Shown here piece after piece: positions 27,279-35,416 of a DNA stretch of 64,000 bases. The DNA is taken from the NCBI RefSeq assembly GCF_000186265.1, contig NC_014934.1, positions 3,782,001 through 3,846,000 of the forward strand. Reading direction: 5' to 3'. Source of the stretch: Cellulophaga algicola DSM 14237 (lineage in GTDB: Bacteria > Bacteroidota > Bacteroidia > Flavobacteriales > Flavobacteriaceae). The notes beneath the pieces are model-generated. The model had not been told where the DNA came from, ran no database searches, and was given only the letters and a program-made list of their open reading frames with translations. Position 1 is the first letter of the stretch, and each line of letters starts with the position of its first letter. The position numbers were made by a program, and so were the translations under genes.

Positions 27279-27426
27279 AAGTAAATACGCTTTAATAAAA
27301 TGTTTTTCATTCCTTGAGTGTTTTTCCGTTCAATTTTCAATTCCGTCCGAGCTGTGATTCTGTCAATAATTATTTCTTTTTTCGGAATCTTAAACTCTAC
27401 CAAAAAGTTTCTGTAAAATAAGAGAT

Positions 27427-27560
27427 AACGTGATTGTATAAGGTTAGTTGCGTTGGTAAGCCACTAAATTAATAAAAACGGAACGAACCAGAGGAAATTC
27501 CGAAGGAATTTCCAAGTACACTAGAACCAAGCAATTAATTTTATACGGTGTTGGCAATAG
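27427..27560. repeat. attC-like site K (short class)
   Basis: AACG 27427-27430. Arms GTATAAGGTTAGTTGC and GCAATTAATTTTATAC. Inner hairpin GAAATTCCGAAGGAATTTC. R'' GTTGGCAATA (27550-27559) pairs with TATTGCCAAC at 28231-28240. The preceding CDS uses a stop codon (27541-27543) inside this site. Confidence 0.86.
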
Positions 27561-27840
27561 TATTTTTTATTTGTCTTCTTTTAAATAACGCAAATATGAA
27601 AACAATTAAAACGTGGGATATTAAGCAAAATGCTAATCTAAATAACATTCCTAATCCATATTCATCGTGTTCCCAAATAGCAGTTTTTCCATAAATTATA
27701 ATTCCTACATATGTAATTACTAAAAGTGCGTTTGCTATAAAAAAAAGTTTAAACTTAATCCAGTTAGAAAGCATATAAGCACTTAAAACCCAAAGAATAA
27801 TTGGAATCAAAATGATTAGTAGTATTAGCAAGTCTTCCAT
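27541..27840 (-). CDS. Small membrane protein whose 3' end lies within attC site K
   Basis: 99 residues, about three membrane helices (LLILLIILIPIILWVLSAYML, LFFIANALLVITYVGIIIYG, LAFCLISHVLIVFIFALF). The last codons (IANTV-stop) are formed by the R'' box and outer arm, so insertion of this cassette next to a different unit would not alter the protein. Starts 4 bp after the upstream gene; the two form a bicistronic cassette. Family not recognised. Confidence 0.72.
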   Translation of the reverse strand: MEDLLILLIILIPIILWVLSAYMLSNWIKFKLFFIANALLVITYVGIIIYGKTAIWEHDEYGLGMLFRLAFCLISHVLIVFIFALFKRRQIKNTIANTV

Positions 27841-27844
27841 TATT

Positions 27845-28195
27845 TTAGTTTGTTAATGTCTCAATTTTTGGTAATTCAATAATATCGGATTCTCCATCTA
27901 TTGAGTAAAATTCTAATTCAGTCGGCATTTGGTCAGTTCCGAATACAGATATTCCAATCAATTCTCCATTTTTACCTTTTCCTGCGTAATCTATCATTAA
28001 ATCTCCTTTTTGAATTTCCGAGTCAAATGATTTTCCAAAAACTATAGTCGGACATTTTCCACATCCACATCTTGCAATTACTTTCAGGTTTTTAATTAAG
28101 TTACTCCATTCCGATTTTTCATTCCGAAACAAATAAGTCAGAAATTCAATCTCTGATTTGGTCAATTCTCTTTTATCTGGAATGCTATATTTCAT
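27845..28195 (-). CDS. Hypothetical cytoplasmic protein
   Basis: 116 residues, no signal or membrane segment. A CGCGKCPTI motif around residues 44-52 suggests a metal-binding or structural knuckle in a compact alpha/beta fold (MPTELEFYSIDGESDIIELP at the end). Similar short proteins are scattered in Bacteroidota; no function known to me. First gene of a bicistronic cassette with the small membrane protein. Confidence 0.7.
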   Translation of the reverse strand: MKYSIPDKRELTKSEIEFLTYLFRNEKSEWSNLIKNLKVIARCGCGKCPTIVFGKSFDSEIQKGDLMIDYAGKGKNGELIGISVFGTDQMPTELEFYSIDGESDIIELPKIETLTN

Positions 28196-28237
28196 TAAGC
28201 AATTTGTTCGTTTTTTGCGTTCTGCTATATTATTGCC

Positions 28238-28436
28238 AACACAGTACCTATGAGCAGTGCGGAAGCAAACTTGCGCTTAACTTCCCTTTAATCACTTAGC
28301 CAAAGCATTTTATTTGCGTTTAATTTTATTTCGTTCTAAATGTCGAATCAAACTGATTTGGCGACATAGTAAATATACACAAACGATTTAATTAAACACC
28401 ATACCTCCGCATTGCTTATAGGTTTTGTTACCACAC
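28238..28436. repeat. attC-like site L (long class, altered R' flank)
   Basis: Same arms as sites F and O (CTATGAGCAGTGCGGA and TCCGCATTGCTTATAGG), but the R' side reads AACACAGTACC instead of AACGATATAG. R'' GTTACCACAC (28427-28436) pairs with GTGTGGTAAC at 29065-29074. Confidence 0.82.
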
Positions 28437-29071
28437 GTTTTTATGCTAACGTACGACTACATAACGCTTTTCCGCTTTTATTTAGGGTAAAGATTGGCGA
28501 TTGCTATTTAGTTTTGAGTGTAAAATCTTTTGCGCATAAACAAGCTAAAATCCGCCCGTAAGAGTTGCGTTTGAGTAAGAGTTTCGGATTCGTTAAACTA
28601 GCTAAATTCCTTTTGAAGTATAGGCTTAAATTCCGTAGAAATCTGCTAAAAATAGATGTTCAAATTAAGGGGTAGGGAGTAACTTGTTCATTCTGTGCTT
28701 AAACGCTTCTCGCTTGCACGACTTTCTCAAGTTACTCCTTTCCAAGGTAATATGAAAATAAATTTGTTGTAGTGTATTGATTATTAGTTTATTGCAATTT
28801 TTGGTAAGATTTGAATACTTGTTTATTCATTTTTTTCTTGATAAAAAAACGAACCAAAAAAATCAAGGCTTGACCCTTCGGATATATTTCACATCCTTAT
28901 TCGCTAAATCAAATGAACTCGCTATCGCTCAAACAGCATTTGATTCTTAACGCTCTTTTCGGTGGAAATATGAATCCTGCCAGGGATCTAGGCCACAAAA
29001 CGTCAACAGTATAATTTTTATACAGCTCACTTAGCATAAGCACTGTAAAACAATTATAGGTAATGTGTGGT
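28437..29071 (-). ncRNA. Gene-less cassette body, copy 2
   Basis: Repeat of 21051-21685 at offset 7386, no difference seen by eye; no ORF. See copy 1 for the stems. It is followed on the minus side by site L and preceded by site M. Confidence 0.4.
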
Positions 29072-29266
29072 AACGGTTCGGCTATGATTAGTGCGGGGCG
29101 GAAATCCAGCGGATTTCCAGTTAAGCGCTAAGCTAAAACTTTGGGTTTTGCTTTTTCTTTTTTTTGTCTAAAGCTAAATTCCAAAGATTTAGCGACATTC
29201 TAAATATACACAGAACTTGGCGTTTAAACCTAAGCCCGCATTGATTATAGGCATTGTTACAACAAG
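29072..29266. repeat. attC-like site M (long class)
   Basis: AACG 29072-29075. Arms GGCTATGATTAGTGCGGG and CCCGCATTGATTATAGGC. Inner hairpin GCTAAATTCC/GATTTAGCGAC. R'' GTTACAACAA (29256-29265) pairs with TTGTTGTAAC at 30275-30284. Confidence 0.86.
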
Positions 29267-29573
29267 TTGCGAAACACAAGAGTAAGCACGATCCTTCGCG
29301 TTTCCCTATTTATTACGCTCGAGTTGGAAGTCCATCTGCACAGCAGTTGCGTTTGAGTAATTTGTCCTGCACAAACTAGCTAAAAAGTCCATATGCATAA
29401 ACTTGCTCAGAAGTCCATTAGGATTTCATTTGCTCGAAAGAAAATTCCATTCCGAATTTTAGCGTTTTTTATTTGAACTTTTCCGATAAGGCTATGCTCT
29501 TTAGGGGAGGTGCAAAGCTATCTTCTCGCATCCACCAACAATGAGCTTAAAAAAAAACAAGATATGATAATGC
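29267..29573. other. Non-coding 3' part of cassette with a motif shared by other cassettes
   Basis: About 300 bp without ORF. It contains GTTGCGTTTGAGTAA followed by AAACTAGCTAAAAAGTCCAT (about 29345-29394). These also occur, sometimes rearranged, near 33420-33460 and, in part, in the gene-less cassettes near 21180-21230. Confidence 0.5.
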
Positions 29574-30194
29574 TTATAAATATTTTCTACCAATTTGCAG
29601 ACCGTAATAGAAGATGGTATCACCATTAGTATCTGATTGAACTCCACCCATCAGTCCCATCTGCCATTTTTCGTTTAGTTGATATTGGTATTTAAGCTTT
29701 AACGATGCGCCAACAGAATATGTTCGATAAGGAGTTTCTGACTCTATAACCCTTACCGGAACAGGAAGACCTGTTCCCGCAGGGTAAATTGTTCCTATTC
29801 GGTCGCTTATGGAGGTTGCTTGATATCGAAAAAGTGGATTCAAACTCACACCAAGTATATGTTTTTCAGAATTGATAAATTTGAATCCTACTCCACCAAT
29901 CAATTGCAAGCCATTTGTTACAAAATGCAACGTACCATTTTGAATATTGCCATTTGGTTCTTCATAGAATAAAGGTAAATCAGGGGCATCATTCAAAGTT
30001 GCTTCAATTCCTAAAGACCAATATAATATTGAGGTTATTGGTGTGTCGAATTGAAAACCTAAATAATATCCCGCTAAATCTCCAGTACCATGGATACTTC
30101 TACCTAAGGCTATGTCGGTTGATGAACTTAATGGATTCTGAGCGCTTGTATAAAAAGACAGCATTAAGAAAAGGATTAAACTATTATACCTCAT
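29574..30194 (-). CDS. Outer-membrane beta-barrel-like protein
   Basis: 206 residues with signal peptide MRYNSLILFLMLSFYTSAQ. The body alternates short amphipathic strands with Gly-rich turns (GDLAGYYLGFQFDTPITSILYWSLGIEATL, ISNRIGT-type loops, LKLKYQYQLNEKWQMGLMGGVQSD) and ends YYGLQIGRKYL. This reads as an eight-stranded porin-like or OmpA-type small barrel. Single-gene cassette with an unusually long 3' non-coding part. Confidence 0.75.
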   Translation of the reverse strand: MRYNSLILFLMLSFYTSAQNPLSSSTDIALGRSIHGTGDLAGYYLGFQFDTPITSILYWSLGIEATLNDAPDLPLFYEEPNGNIQNGTLHFVTNGLQLIGGVGFKFINSEKHILGVSLNPLFRYQATSISDRIGTIYPAGTGLPVPVRVIESETPYRTYSVGASLKLKYQYQLNEKWQMGLMGGVQSDTNGDTIFYYGLQIGRKYL

Positions 30195-30281
30195 GTGATT
30201 TTAATTATAAGTAAAAGCAAGTTTATGAAAAAACTCGCCTTTAAAACTTGTAAGATGATTTTTTTTTGAGCTATTTGTTGT

Positions 30282-30412
30282 AACGTTTATGTATAAGAAT
30301 AGTTGCGGGTTTGTATGCGAGGATTTTCCGAAGGAAAATCAGACGTTACAAACACGCAACGACCTTTGATTAAGCGCTAAACCGCAATTATTTTTATACG
30401 GTGTTGGCAAAT
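30282..30412. repeat. attC-like site N (short class)
   Basis: AACG 30282-30285. Arms GTATAAGAATAGTTGCGG and CCGCAATTATTTTTATAC. R'' GTTGGCAAA (30403-30411) pairs with TTTGCCAAC at 30854-30862. Near-identical to site G. Confidence 0.86.
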
Positions 30413-30427
30413 CGTTTTTTATTTTAT

Positions 30428-30835
30428 TCAACTTATTTGAATTCCGATATTTTTAAACAACTCTTTAGTTTCTATAATATCAGATTCATTTTTCATTTCC
30501 ATTAAGTCTCTCAATTTTCCGTTTTTCAATTTCAGACTAAATCTTTTTCGACCAAAAACTTGTTTTTCGGTAAGCGAGCTGATTTCAGATAAATTCAATT
30601 TTTCCGATGTCGATTTTTTCATTATTTGATAAATCAACATTATCACAGATGCCAATCCAAGAATTATCCAAATAAATCCCATCCATTCTAATTGCTTTTT
30701 GTCTAAAACAAAAACAGGAAAAAGAATAGAATTAATAAGAGTAAAAATCAGCATTACTTTTATCATTAAATACTGCGTTTTTAATCCGTCTTTTATTTCA
30801 ATCGACTTTTCTTTTTCGTTAAAATTTATTTTCAT
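30428..30835 (-). CDS. Hypothetical membrane protein
   Basis: 135 residues. N-terminal strand pair (MKINFNEKEKSIEIKDGL), two membrane helices (LMIKVMLIFTLINSILFPVFVL and MGFIWIILGLASVIMLIYQIM), then a soluble tail (LTEKQVFGRKRFSLKLKNGKLRDL) typical of small PH-like or DUF-type Flavobacterial membrane proteins. No function known. Single-gene cassette. Confidence 0.7.
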   Translation of the reverse strand: MKINFNEKEKSIEIKDGLKTQYLMIKVMLIFTLINSILFPVFVLDKKQLEWMGFIWIILGLASVIMLIYQIMKKSTSEKLNLSEISSLTEKQVFGRKRFSLKLKNGKLRDLMEMKNESDIIETKELFKNIGIQIS

Positions 30836-30859
30836 AGTTCTGATTTTTAAATGTTTGCC

Positions 30860-31058
30860 AACGATATAGCTATGAGCAGTGCGGAAGCAAACTTGCGCTT
30901 AACTTCCCTTTAATCACTTAGCCAAAGCATTTTATTTGCGTTTAATTTTATTTCGTTCTAAATGTCGAATCAAACTGATTTGGCGACATAGTAAATATAC
31001 ACAAACGATTTAATTAAACACCATACCTCCGCATTGCTTATAGGTTTTGTTACCACAC
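30860..31058. repeat. attC-like site O (long class)
   Basis: AACG 30860-30863. Matches site F at offset 10008, no difference seen by eye. R'' GTTACCACAC (31049-31058) pairs with GTGTGGTAAC at 31687-31696. Confidence 0.88.
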
Positions 31059-31693
31059 GTTTTTATGCTAACGTACGACTACATAACGCTTTTCCGCTTT
31101 TATTTAGGGTAAAGATTGGCGATTGCTATTTAGTTTTGAGTGTAAAATCTTTTGCGCATAAACAAGCTAAAATCCGCCCGTAAGAGTTGCGTTTGAGTAA
31201 GAGTTTCGGATTCGTTAAACTAGCTAAATTCCTTTTGAAGTATAGGCTTAAATTCCGTAGAAATCTGCTAAAAATAGATGTTCAAATTAAGGGGTAGGGA
31301 GTAACTTGTTCATTCTGTGCTTAAACGCTTCTCGCTTGCACGACTTTCTCAAGTTACTCCTTTCCAAGGTAATATGAAAATAAATTTGTTGTAGTGTATT
31401 GATTATTAGTTTATTGCAATTTTTGGTAAGATTTGAATACTTGTTTATTCATTTTTTTCTTGATAAAAAAACGAACCAAAAAAATCAAGGCTTGACCCTT
31501 CGGATATATTTCACATCCTTATTCGCTAAATCAAATGAACTCGCTATCGCTCAAACAGCATTTGATTCTTAACGCTCTTTTCGGTGGAAATATGAATCCT
31601 GCCAGGGATCTAGGCCACAAAACGTCAACAGTATAATTTTTATACAGCTCACTTAGCATAAGCACTGTAAAACAATTATAGGTAATGTGTGGT
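31059..31693 (-). ncRNA. Gene-less cassette body, copy 3
   Basis: Third copy of the ORF-free cassette (offset 10008 from copy 1). No difference seen by eye, indicating recent duplication or strong conservation. Confidence 0.4.
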
Positions 31694-31888
31694 AACGTTG
31701 CAGCTATGCGTAGTGCGGAGGCAAGGAAACTTTTACTTTCCGTCTATGCACGAAGCTAAAGCTTATTGTTTAGTTTTATTTTTTTGTTTCAAAGCTAAAT
31801 CCATAAGATTTAGCGACCTTATAAATATACACAAACCTTGCCGTTTAAGCTTTAAAGCCCGCATTACGTATAGGTTGTGTTGTACCAC
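31694..31888. repeat. attC-like site P (long class)
   Basis: AACG 31694-31697. Arms CAGCTATGCGTAGTGCGG and CCCGCATTACGTATAGG. Inner hairpin GCTAAATCC/GATTTAGCGAC. R'' GTTGTACCAC (31879-31888) pairs with GTGGTACAAC at 32387-32396. Confidence 0.87.
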
Positions 31889-31891
31889 GTT

Positions 31892-32362
31892 TTATTTTTT
31901 TTCAACGCCAATTATTTTACTCAGCTTATTTAGTCCATTTTCGGAAATAATCCGAAATCCAAATTCGATAAAAACAAAACGTAATGCGATTGGAAACATT
32001 ATTGTCGGAAATATTAATTCTTTTGAGTTTCCAAATCCGTTTATTATTAACGAAATTATAAATCCAATAATTGGGAGTAGGAAGAGTCCAAATAAAACTG
32101 TTTTAAAGTTCTTGTTTATTCCAATTTTCAAAACCCCATTTTTATTTTCAAGTTTACCTTTTATCACACAGAAAGCTCCGTAAACTTTTTTGGATAACTT
32201 AACTTCAAATTCTGAATCATTTATTTTTCCGATAAAAACTTGCTTATCCCAGTCAGAAACGAATTGCTTTTCCGACAGCGTTTTCTTTTGTAATTCAGAT
32301 ATTGCTATCGAACTATCTTCTGTTAATGTAACCAAATGTATTTTAGTTGGAAAGATTTTCAT
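31892..32362 (-). CDS. Hypothetical membrane protein, duplicated cassette gene (copy 1)
   Basis: 156 residues. Soluble N-terminus (MKIFPTKIHLVTLTEDSSIAISELQKKTL ... QVFIGKINDSEFEVKLSKKVYGAFCVIKG), two membrane helices (TVLFGLFLLPIIGFIISLIING and LIFPTIMFPIALRFVFIEFGF), and a short tail. Resembles other small cassette membrane proteins here but has no recognised family. Identical to 34915-35385. Confidence 0.75.
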   Translation of the reverse strand: MKIFPTKIHLVTLTEDSSIAISELQKKTLSEKQFVSDWDKQVFIGKINDSEFEVKLSKKVYGAFCVIKGKLENKNGVLKIGINKNFKTVLFGLFLLPIIGFIISLIINGFGNSKELIFPTIMFPIALRFVFIEFGFRIISENGLNKLSKIIGVEKK

Positions 32363-32393
32363 TCAGGTTACAAGCTTTTCTTAAATGTGGTAC

Positions 32394-32588
32394 AACGGTC
32401 TTGTATATGGCTCGTAGCGTGCAAAAAGGCTGTTTCCATTCGGTTGAGCACAAGCCAGATTTTTAAATTTTACTATTTATCTTTTTTATTGCAAATCGTC
32501 AAATTTGAAAATTTGGCGACTTCGCAAATATGCCTTAACTTCGTTTAAGCAACTAATTAGCTATGAGCTATATACGTTGTTGTGGCAC
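32394..32588. repeat. attC-like site Q (long class)
   Basis: AACG 32394-32397. Arms GTATATGGCTCGTAGCG and GCTATGAGCTATATAC, the same arm type as site B. R'' GTTGTGGCAC (32579-32588) pairs with GTGCCACAAC at 33145-33154. Confidence 0.86.
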
Positions 32589-32595
32589 GTTTTTC

Positions 32596-33129
32596 TTACC
32601 ACTTGTCTTTTTCCTTAACTTTAAATTCAGTTATATTTTCGAATGTAAAGTTTATAATTTTAGATGGCTTTTTTAGAAAACTTGATTTAAATTCTGTGTT
32701 TCTTTTCTTGAGTGCGAAAACTTCTAAATCAGTCATTTCGCCTTGACTAGATAAAGCATCATCATAATTTTGTGTCAGTTTTATATGTTTTATAGACACA
32801 CGATATTTACTCTCTTTAAACTCAATTTGAACAAAAGAATTTACGCTATTTCTTGCAATATACATTGGCGTTGACATTTCGGACGAACCATATCCTTTGA
32901 AGTCAAGTGTAAGATTGGTAATTTCCGCAATTATTCCGCTTTCGTTCAATTCCACATTTTTGAAATTACCTGAATTTTTAATTTTGTCAGTTAATTGCTC
33001 CTTTGTCAATTCAGTTTCGTAAACTTTTTGCCATATTAATTTGCCGTTTTCAATCTCGAAATTATCAGTTTCAGACGTACTAAATCCGATTAAAATTGGT
33101 AAATAAATGAGGAATATTAATGTTTTCAT
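32596..33129 (-). CDS. DUF4468-like secreted protein
   Basis: 177 residues with signal MKTLIFLIYLPILIGFSTS. The mature part has the pattern of DUF4468/TBP-like-fold proteins of Bacteroidota (FEIENGKLIWQKVYETELTKEQLTDKIKNSGNF ... EITNLTLDFKGYG ... SFVQIEFKESKYRVSIKHIKL). Periplasmic; function unknown in the family. Single-gene cassette with ends only 8-25 bp from the coding region. Confidence 0.75.
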   Translation of the reverse strand: MKTLIFLIYLPILIGFSTSETDNFEIENGKLIWQKVYETELTKEQLTDKIKNSGNFKNVELNESGIIAEITNLTLDFKGYGSSEMSTPMYIARNSVNSFVQIEFKESKYRVSIKHIKLTQNYDDALSSQGEMTDLEVFALKKRNTEFKSSFLKKPSKIINFTFENITEFKVKEKDKW

Positions 33130-33151
33130 AGGTTTTTCTTAAATGTGCCAC

Positions 33152-33346
33152 AACGGCTGAGCTATGCATAGTGCGGGGCTGAAATCCGACGGATTTCCCG
33201 CCACGCACTAAGCTAAACCTTTGGGTTTCGCTTTTTCTTTTTTTTGTCCAAAGCTAAATCCCAAAGATTTAGCGACATCACAAATATACCCAGACCATTC
33301 CGTTTCACCCAAAAGTTCGCATTATGTATAGGTTTTGTTAGCAAAT
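33152..33346. repeat. attC-like site R (long class)
   Basis: AACG 33152-33155. Arms GAGCTATGCATAGTGCGGG and TTCGCATTATGTATAGG. Inner hairpin GCTAAATCCC/GATTTAGCGAC. R'' GTTAGCAAA (33337-33345) pairs with TTTGCTAAC at 33826-33834. Confidence 0.86.
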
Positions 33347-33499
33347 GTGGCGATACACAAGAGTAAGCGCAGGCTCTTTATGTAGATTGGAGACCGATTA
33401 GAAAACGATTCCATTTTCATAAACTAGCTAAAAAGTCCATCTGCGCAACGGTTGCGTTTGATTATGTCCATTTACGAATAATTGTGTTTGTGTAGTAGT
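33347..33499. other. Non-coding part of cassette with shared motif
   Basis: About 150 bp without ORF. It carries AAACTAGCTAAAAAGTCCAT and GGTTGCGTTTGA, both also found in the cassette at 29.3 kb in the other order. Confidence 0.45.
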
Positions 33500-33766
33500 T
33501 CAATTCAGATTTCGTTTCTTCAAGAGTATCTCCAATTCATTATTTTTTTTTGAATTACTAACAATTTTATAAATAAAGTAGATAGGAAATAGTAACGGAA
33601 TAAGTACTACATAATTTTTTCCAATAATCGACGAAACAATTCCAGCTATAACAATGCTCACAAGAAATCCAATAACAAAAGCATTTATTATTTTTGACTT
33701 CTTTAGTTTCTTTTTTTCGACCAATAGTTCTTCGTCTGTTAATCCCGTAAGGTTCGTTACTTTCAT
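33500..33766 (-). CDS. Small hypothetical membrane protein
   Basis: 88 residues. A Leu/Lys helical N-terminus (LTGLTDEELLVEKKKLKKSKI), two membrane helices (INAFVIGFLVSIVIAGIVSSIIG and YVVLIPLLFPIYFIYKIV) and a charged C-terminus. Resembles short 'redox-active/FUSC-like' membrane peptides annotated in Flavobacteria, but no firm family. Single-gene cassette. Confidence 0.68.
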   Translation of the reverse strand: MKVTNLTGLTDEELLVEKKKLKKSKIINAFVIGFLVSIVIAGIVSSIIGKNYVVLIPLLFPIYFIYKIVSNSKKNNELEILLKKRNLN

Positions 33767-33831
33767 TATTAGTATTTTTTATTTCGCTTATGCGTTAAGC
33801 CAACTGTAAATTTTTTTGAGCCATTTTTGCT

Positions 33832-34026
33832 AACGTTTTGGCTATGAACAGTACGGGAGCAAATTAGCGTTTACTTTCCGTCATGCACGTAGCGAAATCT
33901 TTTGGTTTTGTTTTTTCTTTTTTTGTGTCAAAGCGAAATCCCAAAGATTTCGCGACCTTATAAAAATACGCAAACCCTAGCGTTTATAACCTAAGCCCGT
34001 ATTGTTTATAGGTTTTGTTATCTGCA
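33832..34026. repeat. attC-like site S (long class, identical to site C)
   Basis: AACG 33832-33835. R'' GTTATCTGCA 34017-34026 pairs with TGCAGATAAC at 34710-34719. Confidence 0.88.
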
Positions 34027-34027
34027 G

Positions 34028-34687
34028 TTATTTTTTCAGATAGAACGGGTCCGTAACATTTCCACCATCATGAACGTCAAACATAAAAAGACCGCCAGGT
34101 CTCAGTTTTAACCAATCAAAAAGTCCCTGATTATCAAATTCAGCGAAAACATCATTTAAAATTAGTTTAGATATTCTCCTAGCCATTTCATTAATAATCT
34201 GAATGTCGTTTTGGGTGGCTGCGTCGTCATAAATTATGTCCCACTCATCAGAACCTATTTCTGAAATATGATAAGGTTTGCAAATTTCAAATGGATTTAA
34301 ATTAATTCCTACTCCTGCATCCCAGTAGCCTAGCTCATAGGTTTGAAAATAATAAGGTTCAATAGATATTTTAAAATCTTGCAATTCAGAAAGTGCATGG
34401 GAGTAAGCCTCGAAAGGAGGAGTTTCTTGGTCACTATATTCAAATAAAATACAATCAAACAACTCTCTTTCATCATTAGATTGATGGTCTTTCCAATGAG
34501 TCAAAGAATTCTCTTTTATCGATTGAGTTATTGACGCTTTGTATTTATTCATATCATATTCTGAATAAATATTTAGAGCTTTTTGAATATAAACTTTATC
34601 GCTGCTTATGTTTTCGATTTTAGCCTTGGTCTTCTCATATTCGTTTTTAATTCGTGATGATAATTCTGAATTGAGTTTGTCGACCAT
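34028..34687 (-). CDS. Hypothetical protein, duplicated cassette gene (copy 2)
   Basis: 219 residues, identical to the product of 10856-11515: cytoplasmic, acidic, helical N-terminus and Trp/Tyr-rich C-terminal half, no family recognised. Identity at the DNA level through both non-coding ends shows the copy is recent. The downstream cassette (34902-35420) is likewise a duplicate, so two duplicated units lie side by side here. Confidence 0.78.
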   Translation of the reverse strand: MVDKLNSELSSRIKNEYEKTKAKIENISSDKVYIQKALNIYSEYDMNKYKASITQSIKENSLTHWKDHQSNDERELFDCILFEYSDQETPPFEAYSHALSELQDFKISIEPYYFQTYELGYWDAGVGINLNPFEICKPYHISEIGSDEWDIIYDDAATQNDIQIINEMARRISKLILNDVFAEFDNQGLFDWLKLRPGGLFMFDVHDGGNVTDPFYLKK

Positions 34688-34716
34688 ATTTCGATAGGTT
34701 TTTTATAATTGCAGAT

Positions 34717-34911
34717 AACGTTGCAGCTATGCGTAGTGCGGAGGCAAGGAAACTTTTACTTTCCGTCTATGCACGAAGCTAAAGCTTATTGTTTAGTTTT
34801 ATTTTTTTGTTTCAAAGCTAAATCCATAAGATTTAGCGACCTTATAAATATACACAAACCTTGCCGTTTAAGCTTTAAAGCCCGCATTACGTATAGGTTG
34901 TGTTGTACCAC
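34717..34911. repeat. attC-like site T (long class, identical to site P)
   Basis: AACG 34717-34720. R'' GTTGTACCAC 34902-34911 pairs with GTGGTACAAC at 35410-35419. Confidence 0.87.
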
Positions 34912-34914
34912 GTT

Positions 34915-35385
34915 TTATTTTTTTTCAACGCCAATTATTTTACTCAGCTTATTTAGTCCATTTTCGGAAATAATCCGAAATCCAAATTCGATAAAAACAA
35001 AACGTAATGCGATTGGAAACATTATTGTCGGAAATATTAATTCTTTTGAGTTTCCAAATCCGTTTATTATTAACGAAATTATAAATCCAATAATTGGGAG
35101 TAGGAAGAGTCCAAATAAAACTGTTTTAAAGTTCTTGTTTATTCCAATTTTCAAAACCCCATTTTTATTTTCAAGTTTACCTTTTATCACACAGAAAGCT
35201 CCGTAAACTTTTTTGGATAACTTAACTTCAAATTCTGAATCATTTATTTTTCCGATAAAAACTTGCTTATCCCAGTCAGAAACGAATTGCTTTTCCGACA
35301 GCGTTTTCTTTTGTAATTCAGATATTGCTATCGAACTATCTTCTGTTAATGTAACCAAATGTATTTTAGTTGGAAAGATTTTCAT
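34915..35385 (-). CDS. Hypothetical membrane protein, duplicated cassette gene (copy 2)
   Basis: 156 residues, identical to 31892-32362: soluble N-terminal part, two membrane helices, short tail. Two identical copies 3 kb apart would allow homologous deletion of the cassettes in between; persistence suggests recent acquisition or copying. Function unknown. Confidence 0.75.
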   Translation of the reverse strand: MKIFPTKIHLVTLTEDSSIAISELQKKTLSEKQFVSDWDKQVFIGKINDSEFEVKLSKKVYGAFCVIKGKLENKNGVLKIGINKNFKTVLFGLFLLPIIGFIISLIINGFGNSKELIFPTIMFPIALRFVFIEFGFRIISENGLNKLSKIIGVEKK

Positions 35386-35416
35386 TCAGGTTACAAGCTT
35401 TTCTTAAATGTGGTAC

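Larger units (their letters stand above)
31694..32397. repeat. Duplicated cassette, copy 1 (identical to 34717-35420)
   Basis: 704 bp holding attC site P and the 156-aa gene, repeated at offset 3023. Identity begins at TAACG and stops just past AACGGT, again the cassette junctions. Confidence 0.9.
33830..34720. repeat. Duplicated cassette, copy 2 (identical to 10658-11548)
   Basis: See copy 1. Flanking cassettes differ completely, so the unit moved or was copied as one cassette. Confidence 0.92.

Noticed and set aside
31689-32183. Plus-strand ORFs of 164-165 aa at 31689 and 34709
   Set aside because: They run through an attC-like site and antisense to the 156-aa membrane protein; composition is that of a shadow frame.
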